A stretch of DNA of 64,000 nt from Pseudoalteromonas sp. FUC4 (GTDB taxonomy: Bacteria > Pseudomonadota > Gammaproteobacteria > Enterobacterales > Alteromonadaceae). The position numbers and the translations under genes were made by a program. Below, piece after piece: positions 43,871 through 56,181 of the stretch (position 1 is its first letter; every line of letters starts with the position of its first letter). Below the pieces are notes generated by a model. The model did not search any database. It was not told the DNA's origin and saw only the letters and a program-made list of their open reading frames with translations. The stretch spans positions 396,262-460,261 of the forward strand of contig NZ_SEUI01000004.1 of NCBI RefSeq assembly GCF_008370255.1, in the 5' to 3' direction.

Positions 43871-45016
43871 ATGAAATTTAGCTACGTAAATCCAACGCTT
43901 ATCCAGTTCGGCCAAGAACAAATTGCCTCACTAACTGATTTGATCGTAAAAGATCAAAAAGTATTAGTAGTGTACGGCGGCGGTTCAATTAAAAAGAACG
44001 GCGTGTACGACCAAGTTGCAGCAGCACTTGAAGGCTTTGATTGGGTTGAGTTTTCGGGCGTTGGCGCTAACCCAACAATTGAAGTACTAGATCAAGCAGT
44101 AAAAATTTGTAAAAAACAAGATATCGACTTCGTATTAGGTGTAGGCGGTGGCTCTGTAATTGACGGCGTTAAATACATTGCAGCGTCGGCAGTATATGAC
44201 GGCGAAGGTTGGGATATCCCTACTGGTAAGCATAAAGTAACAAGTGCATTACCTATTGGGGCAGTACTTACGCTTCCAGCTACAGGTTCTGAGTCTAACC
44301 AAGGTTCTGTTGTGAGCAAAGCTGCGACTAAACAAAAACTTCCATTTATGTCTCCTGCGGTACAACCTAAGTTTGCAATTATGGACCCTGATGTAATGAA
44401 AACATTACCACAGCGCCAACTTGTAAATGGCTTAGTAGACGCTTGGGTACACACCTGTGAGCAATACCTAACATTCCCTGCAGGAGCACTTGTACAAGAT
44501 GGTTACGCTGAAGCGCTATTAAAAGCACTTAAATCATTAGGCGATAACTTTGAAAACCAAGACGATGCATGGCGTGCAAATCTCATGTGGGCAGCAAACC
44601 AAGCACTTAATGGTTTAATTGGTTCTGGCGTATCACAAGATTGGGCAACACATATGATTGGCCATGAGCTTACAGCTGCTTACGGCGTTGATCATGCACG
44701 TTCACTTGCTATTGTTCAGCCTTCTTTACTACGTAACCAATTTGCAGTTAAAAAAGCGAAACTAGAGCAAATGGGTAAAAACGTATTTGGTCTTGCGCAA
44801 TCGGATGATTTAGCAGAGCAAACAATTCAAGCAATTGAAGCGTTTTACCACAGCCTTGACGTAGCTACTGTTCTTACTGAACATGGCGATGACAAAGCCG
44901 CTGCTATTGACAATATTATTGGTAAACTTGAAACTCACGGTATGGTTGCACTTGGTGAAAACCAAGCAATTACACTTAAACAAAGCCGCGAAATTTTAGA
45001 GCAAGCAATTGCTTAA
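43871..45016 (+). CDS. yqhD: Iron-containing alcohol dehydrogenase, YqhD-like aldehyde reductase
   Basis: A 381-residue group III alcohol dehydrogenase that reduces aldehydes using NADPH and a bound metal, as E. coli YqhD does. Features are GGGSIKKNG and GVGGGSVIDGVKYIA for nucleotide binding, LPATGSESNQGSVVS, and the metal site WATHMIGHELTAAYGVDHAR. AGGAG lies eight bases before the ATG. With the divergent YqhC-like regulator it should form an aldehyde-detoxifying response. A terminator and a repeat element follow. Confidence 0.93.
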   Translation: MKFSYVNPTLIQFGQEQIASLTDLIVKDQKVLVVYGGGSIKKNGVYDQVAAALEGFDWVEFSGVGANPTIEVLDQAVKICKKQDIDFVLGVGGGSVIDGVKYIAASAVYDGEGWDIPTGKHKVTSALPIGAVLTLPATGSESNQGSVVSKAATKQKLPFMSPAVQPKFAIMDPDVMKTLPQRQLVNGLVDAWVHTCEQYLTFPAGALVQDGYAEALLKALKSLGDNFENQDDAWRANLMWAANQALNGLIGSGVSQDWATHMIGHELTAAYGVDHARSLAIVQPSLLRNQFAVKKAKLEQMGKNVFGLAQSDDLAEQTIQAIEAFYHSLDVATVLTEHGDDKAAAIDNIIGKLETHGMVALGENQAITLKQSREILEQAIA

Positions 45017-45043
45017 GCGCTTAAAGTAATACAAAACTAAAAG

Positions 45044-45072
45044 CCGCTAGCGTTTACGTTAGCGGTTTTTTT
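45044..45072 (+). terminator. Terminator after yqhD
   Basis: CCGCTAGCG and CGTTAGCGG pair (one G-T) around TTTA, followed by seven Ts. Confidence 0.9.
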
Positions 45073-45078
45073 GTGAGT

Positions 45079-45242
45079 TATACCAATCCGCAATAATACT
45101 TAATCATTTTGCGGGGCTAAACGTATCGCTATCTGCGTTAAAAAATTCTCATTTAGAACAACTAAATAGCAAATTTTTTGCCTAGTTATCAACACGTTTT
45201 TCCATCCTCAAAATAGATTACTTAATTAAGCGAATTGGTATT
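45079..45242. repeat. Dispersed intergenic repeat, copy B
   Basis: A 164-base element with left end TATACCAATCCGC and right end GATTACTTAATTAAGCG then AATTGGTATTA. The centre (TTTAGAACAACTAAATAG followed by CAAATTTTTTGCCTAGTT) matches copy A; the ends match copy C. The centre can fold with AACTA against TAGTT and GCAAA against TTTGC. It lies directly after the yqhD terminator. Three copies in one window imply many across the genome. Confidence 0.78.
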
Positions 45243-45373
45243 AAATAAATTAAAAACACTACGTTTATAATTAACCAATAATACCGGTGTTAATGTTTTA
45301 AAGTGATGATAGTAAACTGTGTTCATCGGTTAGCAAAACTAACACCTTATAAATTTACACAGGATAAAAACTC

Positions 45374-45820
45374 ATGACACTACTACAAAAAATATTAAAC
45401 TCTAAAGCAGGCGCAGCAGCAGTTATTTTACGTGTACCAGTCGGTTTAATTTTAGCAGCGCACGGCGCGCAAAAATTATTTGCTTGGTTTGGCGGTTACG
45501 GCCTTGAAGGCACAGGGCAGTGGATGGCAAGTATTGGCTTAGAGCCAGGATACTGGTTAGCTTTAATGGCAGGCAGCGCTGAATTTTTTGGCGGCATTGC
45601 ATTAGCACTTGGTTTATTAACACGCCCAGCAGCCGTAGTTACGGCGTTTACAATGTTGATTGCAATATTTAGTGTACATATTAACAATGGTTTATTTATG
45701 GCTAACAACGGTTATGAATATGCACTTACTTTATTAGTTGCAACTGCAGCGCTTGCTATTCAAGGTGCAGGTAGCTTTTCGGTTGATAGTGTTATTGCTA
45801 AAAAGCTAGCTGATAAATAG
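45374..45820 (+). CDS. DoxX family membrane protein
   Basis: A 148-residue membrane protein with four hydrophobic segments of the DoxX/YphA type: LRVPVGLILAAHGAQKLFAW near 20-39, GSAEFFGGIALALGLLTRPA near 67-86, then two C-terminal helices. DoxX proteins are linked to oxidative or thiosulfate metabolism in some lineages, but the role here is unknown. AGGA precedes the ATG. A bidirectional terminator separates it from lacZ. Confidence 0.9.
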   Translation: MTLLQKILNSKAGAAAVILRVPVGLILAAHGAQKLFAWFGGYGLEGTGQWMASIGLEPGYWLALMAGSAEFFGGIALALGLLTRPAAVVTAFTMLIAIFSVHINNGLFMANNGYEYALTLLVATAALAIQGAGSFSVDSVIAKKLADK

Positions 45821-45840
45821 CTGCAGGAATTTATAATTAA

Positions 45841-45871
45841 AAAAATAGCGGCTAATTTAGCCGCTATTTTT
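45841..45871. terminator. Bidirectional terminator between the DoxX gene and lacZ
   Basis: AAAAATAGCGGCTAA and its exact complement TTAGCCGCTATTTTT around a single base; T-runs on both strands. Confidence 0.9.
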
Positions 45872-45890
45872 GCATGGGTTAAGCGTTATT

Positions 45891-49031
<3,141 letters not shown>

Positions 49032-49098
49032 CTAAAATAATGCGTTGAGGTTATGCTTAAAGCTCTCTTTTATTTATCCAAAACTATCATTTTTAATT

Positions 49099-49917
49099 AT
49101 GCGTAACACCATTGTAGATATGCTTGATATTGGCCCAGAGTGTGCAGAGCGGTTTATTGATTTAACGACGCTGTCGCAATTGCCAAACCTTGAAATAGAG
49201 CTGGCAGGTTGCTCTAATTTATTGGGTGATTATTGTGTTGCACGTACCAACCCGCTTGAACACACGCTTTTTTATACTTTGGCTGGTCAGGGCATGCTAA
49301 AAACCATTAATAACCAATATTCATTAACTGAAAATAGCTTAGCTATATTGCCTGCGCGGCAAAGTTTTGAGGTTCAAATAGCAAGCGAAAAGTGGGATGT
49401 GATTTGGCTAAACCTTGCAAATACCAAGCGTTGGCAGCATTTAAATTTAGCGCAGGCTAAGGTATTAACTAATCAGCAGCTAGCGCCATTACATTTAGCT
49501 ATGGAGCTTTTATATAGCGAAAGTAACGCTACTTTGCGCGAAGGCGTTATGCCTATTTTAAGCCACTATTTAAACACTACGCTTCAAAGTGAGCCGCAAA
49601 TAGGCGGGCAAAACAGATTAACCAGTTTGTTTTTAGAGGTAGAAGAGCGCCTGCAGTTTGATTGGACAATAGACGCTATGTGCGAACACGTGCATTACTC
49701 AGCACCGCATTTACATAGGTTATGCCAAGCGCAATATGGCAAAAGCCCAATGCAGCAGCTTATTTATTTACGTATTAAACGAGCTAAAAGCTTACTACTA
49801 AATACCCGCTGGCCTGTTGCTCATATTGCCGCTTATGTGGGGTATCCTAATATATTTAATTTTTCTAAACGGTTTAAAAAATCAGTGGGTGTTTCACCAA
49901 GTGAATTTAGAAAATAA
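49099..49917 (+). CDS. AraC-family regulator, probably of lacZ
   Basis: A 272-residue regulator from ATG 49099, which begins MRNTIVDML; a longer frame opens at TTG 49045, and neither start has a good ribosome binding site. The N-terminal cupin-like domain holds TLAGQGMLKTINNQYSL. The AraC domain has TIDAMCEHVHYSAPHLHRLC and WPVAHIAAYVGYPNIFNFSK, near 175-265. Divergent from lacZ with about 110 bases between starts, a layout typical of sugar-responsive regulators. The inducer is unknown. Confidence 0.85.
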   Translation: MRNTIVDMLDIGPECAERFIDLTTLSQLPNLEIELAGCSNLLGDYCVARTNPLEHTLFYTLAGQGMLKTINNQYSLTENSLAILPARQSFEVQIASEKWDVIWLNLANTKRWQHLNLAQAKVLTNQQLAPLHLAMELLYSESNATLREGVMPILSHYLNTTLQSEPQIGGQNRLTSLFLEVEERLQFDWTIDAMCEHVHYSAPHLHRLCQAQYGKSPMQQLIYLRIKRAKSLLLNTRWPVAHIAAYVGYPNIFNFSKRFKKSVGVSPSEFRK

Positions 49918-49997
49918 CGTGAGTGGCTCTCTACATTTGAATAAATTTAAGGTATTGTGCGATTTCTTAAATTTCATTTTATAGTTTTAGGTAGGTA

Positions 49998-50306
49998 ATG
50001 CGTTCAAACTACTTTTTAGTCGTGATACTTTTAGTGCTTGTGCACAGCTTTATTAGCTGTGATGCTGCCGCGTATCATTTACAAGAAGAAGTAGATCATG
50101 CCACGCATATTCACGCTCATAGCGATACCAATGATGACGATGCGCAATCACCTACAGAAATTCATGCCCATCAGCATTGCCACTGTGGCTACTACAGTAC
50201 GATAAACCATTCAATAAGCCCTGAGCAAAGCCAAGCCACAAACAATGCTTGTTACAATGGTTTAAATTACCCACCAGATGTTCCGCCACCTAATTTTTAT
50301 AGCTAG
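49998..50306 (+). CDS. Small His-rich secreted protein of the metal-efflux locus
   Basis: A 102-residue protein with a signal peptide (about 1-24) and a mature chain rich in His, Asp and Cys: ATHIHAHSDTNDDDAQ and EIHAHQHCHCGYY. Such clusters bind divalent metals. The C-terminus is Pro-rich (PPDVPPPNFYS). It lies ahead of the CzcCBA-type operon, in the same direction, with a gap of 150 bases. A periplasmic metal buffer or chaperone for the pump is a reasonable inference. I know no named family for it. Confidence 0.7.
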   Translation: MRSNYFLVVILLVLVHSFISCDAAAYHLQEEVDHATHIHAHSDTNDDDAQSPTEIHAHQHCHCGYYSTINHSISPEQSQATNNACYNGLNYPPDVPPPNFYS

Positions 50307-50456
50307 TTTCTAATTTTAAATACTTTGTAAATAACTGCCTGCGCATAAGTGCTGTTAGGCTAGTTGTGTGCATATTTAGGTTGCTTGATCGCGCATGTTT
50401 TTAATACAAGTGCAGTGATTAAGCCAACTCTGTTTGTTAAAAAACGGACATGCTAT

Positions 50457-51719
50457 ATGAATAAAAAACCACTAATGCTGGTGGCGCTACTGTGCGCATT
50501 ATCCACACAGAGCGCTTTGGCAAAAAAAGAGCCTCAAAACGTATTAACGCTTAAGCAAGCGCTAATAAATACCGAGCAGCAAAATGCAGTGCTTAAGCGC
50601 TATCCTTATCATCAAAAAATCTTAAGCGCTTTAAAAGACCAAGCTGCACTTAAGCCTAATCCCGTTGTAAGCTTTGAAGCTGAAAATATTATGGGCACTC
50701 AGGCCTATAGTGGCATTAAAGGGGCGCAATACACATTGGCGCTAAGCCAATTAATAGAGCTGGGTGATAAACGCCAAAAGCGCGTAAATTACGCAACAGC
50801 TAATATAAAAGCGCAAACAATTGAGTATAAAAATACCCGTTTGGCGCTTTTAGCTACAACGGCTGAGCGTTACTATCAAGCACTAAAATACCAAGCTCTA
50901 ATTGCACTAAATACAGAGCGAAGAAATACAGTACAGCAGGCGCTTAAAGCAATAGAGCAGCGTGCAAATGCAGGCGCTGCATCCCTTGCTGATGTAACAC
51001 GTATGCGTTATGCATTAAGCCAAGTAAAATTAAATAGTGCTTTACTAAACAGCGAATTATCGCGAGCTCGTTTAGCGCTTAATGAGCTTTGGCAAAAACA
51101 AGTATATAGCGATTATTATGCCGGTGATTTAAGTTTTATTACCCCTCTTAAAAGCGAGCAAGCATTGCTTGATGCGGTTAATAGTGCACCTGAGTTTGCA
51201 TTGCTACAGCAACAATATTTGCAACAAACTGCCAACTTAGCACTGCAAAAATCAACGGGTCAAAGTGATTTAACGCTTGGCGGCGGTGTGCGCTATAACC
51301 AACAAGCTGACGCCAGCTCGTTTGTGTTTTCGTTTTCAATGCCGCTGCAATTAAGCAATTCTAATAGCGGTAATATTAAGGCGGCGCAGCATCAACTTAC
51401 CCTACTTAATGAGCAACAAGGGCAATTGCGTATTCAGTTGCGCCAACAAATACGCACGCTGTATGCGTACTACCAAGGTAAAACTGAGCAAGCACAACTT
51501 TTAGCGCAGCACGTTATTCCTCAAGCTAAAACGCTGATAGAACAAAGCTTAAAGAGCTACCAACAAGGGCAAATATCGGTATTGCAATTGCTAGATGCAC
51601 AGCAAGCTTTATTTGACTCTAAACGAGCACTTATCAACACCCATAGCGAACTATATCAAGTACTACTTACTCTTGAGCGCTTAACTGGCCAATCTTTAAT
51701 TGAGACTCATCAATCATGA
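50457..51719 (+). CDS. czcC: Heavy-metal efflux outer membrane channel, CzcC-like
   Basis: A 420-residue TolC-family channel from ATG 50457; the longer frame from 50364 would add 31 residues ahead of a good signal peptide (MNKKPLMLVALLCALSTQSA). Two OEP repeats are visible, with RANAGAASLADVTRMRYAL near 180-198 and QGQISVLQLLDAQQALFDSK near 378-397. Signal-peptide export and context mark it as the outer component of the Czc-type system. It overlaps czcB by four bases. Confidence 0.88.
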   Translation: MNKKPLMLVALLCALSTQSALAKKEPQNVLTLKQALINTEQQNAVLKRYPYHQKILSALKDQAALKPNPVVSFEAENIMGTQAYSGIKGAQYTLALSQLIELGDKRQKRVNYATANIKAQTIEYKNTRLALLATTAERYYQALKYQALIALNTERRNTVQQALKAIEQRANAGAASLADVTRMRYALSQVKLNSALLNSELSRARLALNELWQKQVYSDYYAGDLSFITPLKSEQALLDAVNSAPEFALLQQQYLQQTANLALQKSTGQSDLTLGGGVRYNQQADASSFVFSFSMPLQLSNSNSGNIKAAQHQLTLLNEQQGQLRIQLRQQIRTLYAYYQGKTEQAQLLAQHVIPQAKTLIEQSLKSYQQGQISVLQLLDAQQALFDSKRALINTHSELYQVLLTLERLTGQSLIETHQS

Positions 51720-52963
51720 ACAAAACACTTATCGCATTATTAATTACGCAACTTTTTGCACTCCCATTATTAAGTAGCACGGCTATGGCGTCGGCTAATC
51801 ATCACGCAGAAGCTCACGAAGAAGGCCATGAAGATGAACACCAAGAAAAAGGCCCTCACGGCGGATTTTTACTAATCAATAACGCGCTTGATTTAGAACT
51901 TAAATTAACCCAGTTTGCAGGTAATACCGAGCTGCGAATATATGGGTTTAATAACGATAAAGCTGTGGATATAAATCAGTTGGACGTAACCATAAACGTG
52001 CAGCGTTTAAGTGAGGAGCCACAGCTTATTCGCTTTAAAGCCGAAGGTGATTATTTAGTTAGTACCGTGAGCGTGAATGAACCGCACTCATTTAAGCTTG
52101 ATGTAATGGCAAGTTATAAAGGGCAAAAAATTAACTACCACTATGAGCAAGAAGAGGGGCGTACAACGCTAAGCGAGGCAGCAATTGAACGAGCCGGTAT
52201 TAAAACCGAGATTGCAAAGGCGGGTAGCGTTGAACTAACCGATACTTTATTTGGTGTTATAGCACCCACCGCACACGGCACCGTGGAAGTAATGGCGCCT
52301 TATACCGGTTTAGTTAACGACATTTTTGTGAGCATTGGTCAAAACGTTAAAAAAGGCGATAGGCTTGCAAGTATCACTAATCGTGAAACACTGCAAAATT
52401 ACACCATAAAAAGCCCAATGACAGGCGTTATTACCGAGCAATATTTAAAGCGCGGTGAGCTTGCTAGTAGCGCGTTGATGCAAATAGTCAATCTTGAAAC
52501 GGTATGGGTTGAGCTCTCGGCGTTTCCTGAAAATATTGAAAAACTCGCCATAGGGCAAAGCGCTAAGGTGTACGACTTACATCATCATTTAAATGCCCAA
52601 GGCGAGGTGTTTTTTATTGCACCTATGATGACGGGCGGACATATTGCGCGTGCGCGAATCGAGCTTAAAAACCAAGATGGCCATTGGCGCCCAGGCATGC
52701 ACGTAAATAGCGACGTTAGTATCGCAAATGTAAATGCTGCTGTGCGAGTAAAGGCTACTGCTGTGCAAGAATTTAACGGTAAAGCAAGTGTGTTTATTAA
52801 AAGCGGTAATGTGTTTGAAGTACGCCCTGTAAAACTTGGTGCTAAAAACAGCGAGTGGGTAGAGGTACTTGAGGGGCTTTCGCCAAACAGTGAATATGTA
52901 ACGCAAAACAGTTATGTAATTAAAGCCGATATATTAAAAAGTGGCGCAAGCCACTCACACTAG
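51716..52963 (+). CDS. czcB: Heavy-metal efflux adaptor, CzcB-like
   Basis: A 415-residue membrane fusion protein. Signal peptide then a His/Glu-rich metal-binding segment at residues 28-48 (HHAEAHEEGHEDEHQEKGPH), typical of CzcB proteins. A beta-domain insert, the lipoyl-like APTAHGTVEVMAPYTGLVND and a short hairpin follow, and then SPMTGVITEQYLKRGELA. It ends in a His-Ser-His tail. It overlaps czcC by four bases and lies nine bases before czcA. The His-rich segment suggests zinc, cobalt or cadmium. Confidence 0.9.
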   Translation: MNKTLIALLITQLFALPLLSSTAMASANHHAEAHEEGHEDEHQEKGPHGGFLLINNALDLELKLTQFAGNTELRIYGFNNDKAVDINQLDVTINVQRLSEEPQLIRFKAEGDYLVSTVSVNEPHSFKLDVMASYKGQKINYHYEQEEGRTTLSEAAIERAGIKTEIAKAGSVELTDTLFGVIAPTAHGTVEVMAPYTGLVNDIFVSIGQNVKKGDRLASITNRETLQNYTIKSPMTGVITEQYLKRGELASSALMQIVNLETVWVELSAFPENIEKLAIGQSAKVYDLHHHLNAQGEVFFIAPMMTGGHIARARIELKNQDGHWRPGMHVNSDVSIANVNAAVRVKATAVQEFNGKASVFIKSGNVFEVRPVKLGAKNSEWVEVLEGLSPNSEYVTQNSYVIKADILKSGASHSH

Positions 52964-52971
52964 GAGGCAGC

Positions 52972-55900
52972 ATGATTAACTGGATAGTTTCGTTTGCGGT
53001 TAAACGCCGCATGATGGTGCTTGCACTCACGCTTTTATTTGCAGGCTTTGGTGTATACAACACACAAAATTTAGCGGTGGATGCCGTACCTGATATAACT
53101 AATGTGCAAGTGCAAATTAACACCAAAGCACCCGGGTTTACCCCGCTTGAAGCAGAGCAGCGAATAACCTATTTAATTGAAACTGCGATGGCAGGTATAC
53201 CTAAGCTTGATTACACCCGTTCGATTTCGCGTTATGGGCTTTCGCAAGTAACCGTTATTTTTAACGAAGGCACCGATATTTACTGGGCTCGCCAGCAAAT
53301 TAGTGAGCGGATTCAAAGTATTCGATCAGATTTACCTGCCAATATTGAGCCAAACTTAGGACCAATTGCCAGCGGGCTGGGGGAGATTTTTACTTACTCT
53401 GTGCATGCAAATAAAGGCGCGATAAAAGACGATGGCACCCCATTTAATGCAGAAGACTTACGTACTTTGCAAGATTGGGTAATTCGTCCGCAGCTTTTAA
53501 AAGTAAAAGGTGTTACCGAAATAAATAGCCAAGGGGGATTTGAGCGCCAATACCAAGTAGCGCCGATGCCTGAAAAGCTATTAGCTTATAAGCTCACGCT
53601 CAGCGATGTAATTACGGCGCTTAAATTAAATAATAGTAACCAAGGCGCAGGGTTTATAGAGCGTTTTGACGGGCAATATTTAGTGCGCTCGCCAGGGCAA
53701 TTAAAAACCATTGATGATATAGCTAATACCGTGGTTGCAAAACGTGATGATGCGCCTGTACGCATTAAAGATGTCGCAAATGTGCGTTTAGGCAAAGAGC
53801 TAAGAACAGGGGCAGCCACTTATAACGGCAAAGAGACCGTACTTGGCACCGCTATGATGCTCATTGGCGAAAACAGCCGCGTAGTGGCAAAAGCGATGGC
53901 AGATAAACTTAACGACGTACAACTAAGCTTACCTGAAGGGGTTGTAGTTGAGGCAGTTTATGACCGTACAACCCTTGTAGATAAAACCATAGAAACCGTA
54001 AAAACTAACCTGTTCGAAGGTGCAGTATTAGTGATTGTTATTTTGCTGCTGTTATTAGGTAATGTAACTGGTGCGCTTATTACGGCAATGGTTATCCCGC
54101 TTAGCATGTTATTTGCCATTACCGGTATGGTTGGAAATCGTGTTTCGGGGAATTTAATGAGCTTAGGCGCAATCGATTTTGGTTTAATTGTTGATGGCGC
54201 AGTCATTGTGGTTGAAAACTGTTTAAGGCAACTTGGCCTTGCGCAGCACAAACATGACAGGTTACTTACATTAAATGAGCGTTTAAGTGTTGTAACCGCC
54301 GCGACTAAAGAAGTATTTAGCCCAGCAGTATTTGGCATTTTAATTATTATGCTGGTGTATTTACCGCTATTTGCACTAAGCGGGGTTGAGGGCAAAATGT
54401 TTCAGCCAATGGCGTTTACAGTGGTTGCTGCATTAGTTGGCGCACTTATTTTTGCTGTAACGTTTGTACCTGCCGCTATTGCGGTATTTGTACGCGGTAA
54501 AGTGAGTGAGAGCGAAAATGCGGTTATGCGCGGTATTAAAAAAGGCTACAAACCGCTACTTGGCTTATCGCTTAAGTTACCGTGGGTAATGCTAAGCATT
54601 GCTGCTGTGCTTGTAATTGCACTTGGCTTCAAAGTTAAAAATATGGGTGCTGAATTTTTACCACAGCTTGATGAAGGCGATATAGCTATGCATGCACTGC
54701 GTATTACCGGCACCGGCATTGAGCAATCGGTAAAAATGCAAAAAGAGTTAGAGCAAGCTATTTTAGACATACCTGAAGTTGAAAAGGTCTTTTCAAAAAT
54801 TGGTACGCCTGATGTCGCAAACGATCCTATGCCACCTAACGTTGCCGATACATTCTTAATGTTAAAGCCGCGCGAGCAATGGCCTAATCCAGCTTTAAGT
54901 AAAGAAGAACTGGTTAAGCAAATTCGCCATTTAGTAAACGAAGTACCAGGTAACAACTATGAGTTCACGCAGCCAATAGAAATGCGCTTTAACGAGTTAA
55001 TTGCTGGCGTGCGCGCCGATGTGGCAGTTCGCATTTATGGCGATGACTTATCAACATTAAAACAGTACGGTGAAAAAGCCACAGCGCTGGTGCAAAACAT
55101 TACTGGCGCAACCGATGTACGCCTTGAACAAATGGAAGGTTTGCCTACGCTTTCGGTAACGCCGCTTCGCGACCATATGGCGCTGTTAGGTTTAACAGTA
55201 ACCGATATACAGCAAAGTGTAAGTGCTGCTATAGGCGGTGTGCAAACGGGGCTTATTTATGAGGGTGATAAACGCTTTTCATTATTAGTGCGGTTAGATG
55301 AGCGTTGGTCGAGCGATGTATCGCAGCTTGCGCGTTTGCCGGTAGCAGTGCCTAAAAGTGCTAACCCCGACCTTGCATTTGTACCGCTTGGCGAAGTGGC
55401 AACAATTAGTATTGATAAAGGCCCTAATCAAATAAACCGTGAAAGCGGTAAGCGTAATGTTGTCGTAACTGCAAATGTAGAAGGGCGTGATTTAGCAAGC
55501 TTTGTAAGCGATGCGCAAACTGCTTTAAATTCAGATCTTAATTTACCAAGTGGTTATTGGATTGAATACGGCGGCACGTTTGAGCAGTTAGAATCGGCAA
55601 GTAAGCGGCTATCGCTGGTGGTACCGGTTACTTTATTGCTTATATTTGGGCTGCTTTACAGCGCGTTTAATTCACTGCGTGATTCGTTAATTATATTTAG
55701 CGGCGTACCACTTGCACTGACAGGTGGCGTGCTTGCGTTATTGTTACGCGATATGCCGCTTTCAATATCAGCAGGCGTTGGTTTTATTGCGCTAAGCGGT
55801 GTAGCGGTATTAAATGGTGTGGTGATGCTGTCGTTTATTAAACAGTTAAGAGCCGATGGGCTTAGTTTAATTGATGCGATACAAACCGGTGCGCTTTCGC

Positions 55901-56109
55901 GCCTGCGCCCAGTCCTTATGACCGCTTTAGTGGCAAGTTTAGGATTTATTCCTATGGCGCTAAATACTGGCACCGGCGCTGAGCTTCAACGTCCGCTGGC
56001 GACGGTTGTTGTAGGGGGGATTATTTCATCAACCCTACTTACGCTATTAATATTGCCCGCGCTTTATAAGTTAGTGCATGCAAAGTTTAACAAGCAACAA
56101 ACAGCTTAG
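52972..56109 (+). CDS. czcA: Heavy-metal efflux RND pump, CzcA-like
   Basis: A 1045-residue RND permease of the heavy-metal subfamily. Helix 4 carries GAIDFGLIVDGAVIVVEN near residue 400, with the D-F-G...D-G...E-N pattern of zinc/cobalt/cadmium exporters (HME1) and not the CusA copper/silver form. It starts IVSFAVKRRMMVL and has AVDAVPDITNVQVQINTKAP. A perfect AGGAGG ribosome binding site precedes the ATG. The last gene of the operon, it ends before a terminator. No regulator (CzcRS-like) is found in this region. Confidence 0.93.
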   Translation: MINWIVSFAVKRRMMVLALTLLFAGFGVYNTQNLAVDAVPDITNVQVQINTKAPGFTPLEAEQRITYLIETAMAGIPKLDYTRSISRYGLSQVTVIFNEGTDIYWARQQISERIQSIRSDLPANIEPNLGPIASGLGEIFTYSVHANKGAIKDDGTPFNAEDLRTLQDWVIRPQLLKVKGVTEINSQGGFERQYQVAPMPEKLLAYKLTLSDVITALKLNNSNQGAGFIERFDGQYLVRSPGQLKTIDDIANTVVAKRDDAPVRIKDVANVRLGKELRTGAATYNGKETVLGTAMMLIGENSRVVAKAMADKLNDVQLSLPEGVVVEAVYDRTTLVDKTIETVKTNLFEGAVLVIVILLLLLGNVTGALITAMVIPLSMLFAITGMVGNRVSGNLMSLGAIDFGLIVDGAVIVVENCLRQLGLAQHKHDRLLTLNERLSVVTAATKEVFSPAVFGILIIMLVYLPLFALSGVEGKMFQPMAFTVVAALVGALIFAVTFVPAAIAVFVRGKVSESENAVMRGIKKGYKPLLGLSLKLPWVMLSIAAVLVIALGFKVKNMGAEFLPQLDEGDIAMHALRITGTGIEQSVKMQKELEQAILDIPEVEKVFSKIGTPDVANDPMPPNVADTFLMLKPREQWPNPALSKEELVKQIRHLVNEVPGNNYEFTQPIEMRFNELIAGVRADVAVRIYGDDLSTLKQYGEKATALVQNITGATDVRLEQMEGLPTLSVTPLRDHMALLGLTVTDIQQSVSAAIGGVQTGLIYEGDKRFSLLVRLDERWSSDVSQLARLPVAVPKSANPDLAFVPLGEVATISIDKGPNQINRESGKRNVVVTANVEGRDLASFVSDAQTALNSDLNLPSGYWIEYGGTFEQLESASKRLSLVVPVTLLLIFGLLYSAFNSLRDSLIIFSGVPLALTGGVLALLLRDMPLSISAGVGFIALSGVAVLNGVVMLSFIKQLRADGLSLIDAIQTGALSRLRPVLMTALVASLGFIPMALNTGTGAELQRPLATVVVGGIISSTLLTLLILPALYKLVHAKFNKQQTA

Positions 56110-56130
56110 TAGTTGCACCTAGTTAAGTAA

Positions 56131-56159
56131 AAAGCAGCTGAAGTTTCAGCTGCTTTTTT
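56131..56159. terminator. Terminator after czcA
   Basis: AAAGCAGCTGAA and TTCAGCTGCTTT around GT, then a T-run, 21 bases after the stop. It also separates the convergent TMEM143-like gene. Confidence 0.88.
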
Positions 56160-56181
56160 GTTGTTAAGTAAATCATGCAGG

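Larger units (their letters stand above)
45017..45373. other. Intergenic region between yqhD and DoxX genes
   Basis: A 357-base gap made of the yqhD terminator (45044-45072), dispersed repeat copy B (45079-45242), and about 130 bases that should hold the DoxX promoter. No gene is seen. Confidence 0.6.

Noticed and set aside
44092..44454. 120-codon frame antisense to yqhD
   Set aside because: Inside a conserved enzyme gene, no ribosome binding site, no family resemblance.
53586..55973. Long antisense frames opposite czcA
   Set aside because: Shadow frames of a GC-rich-third-position gene; none has a plausible start or product.
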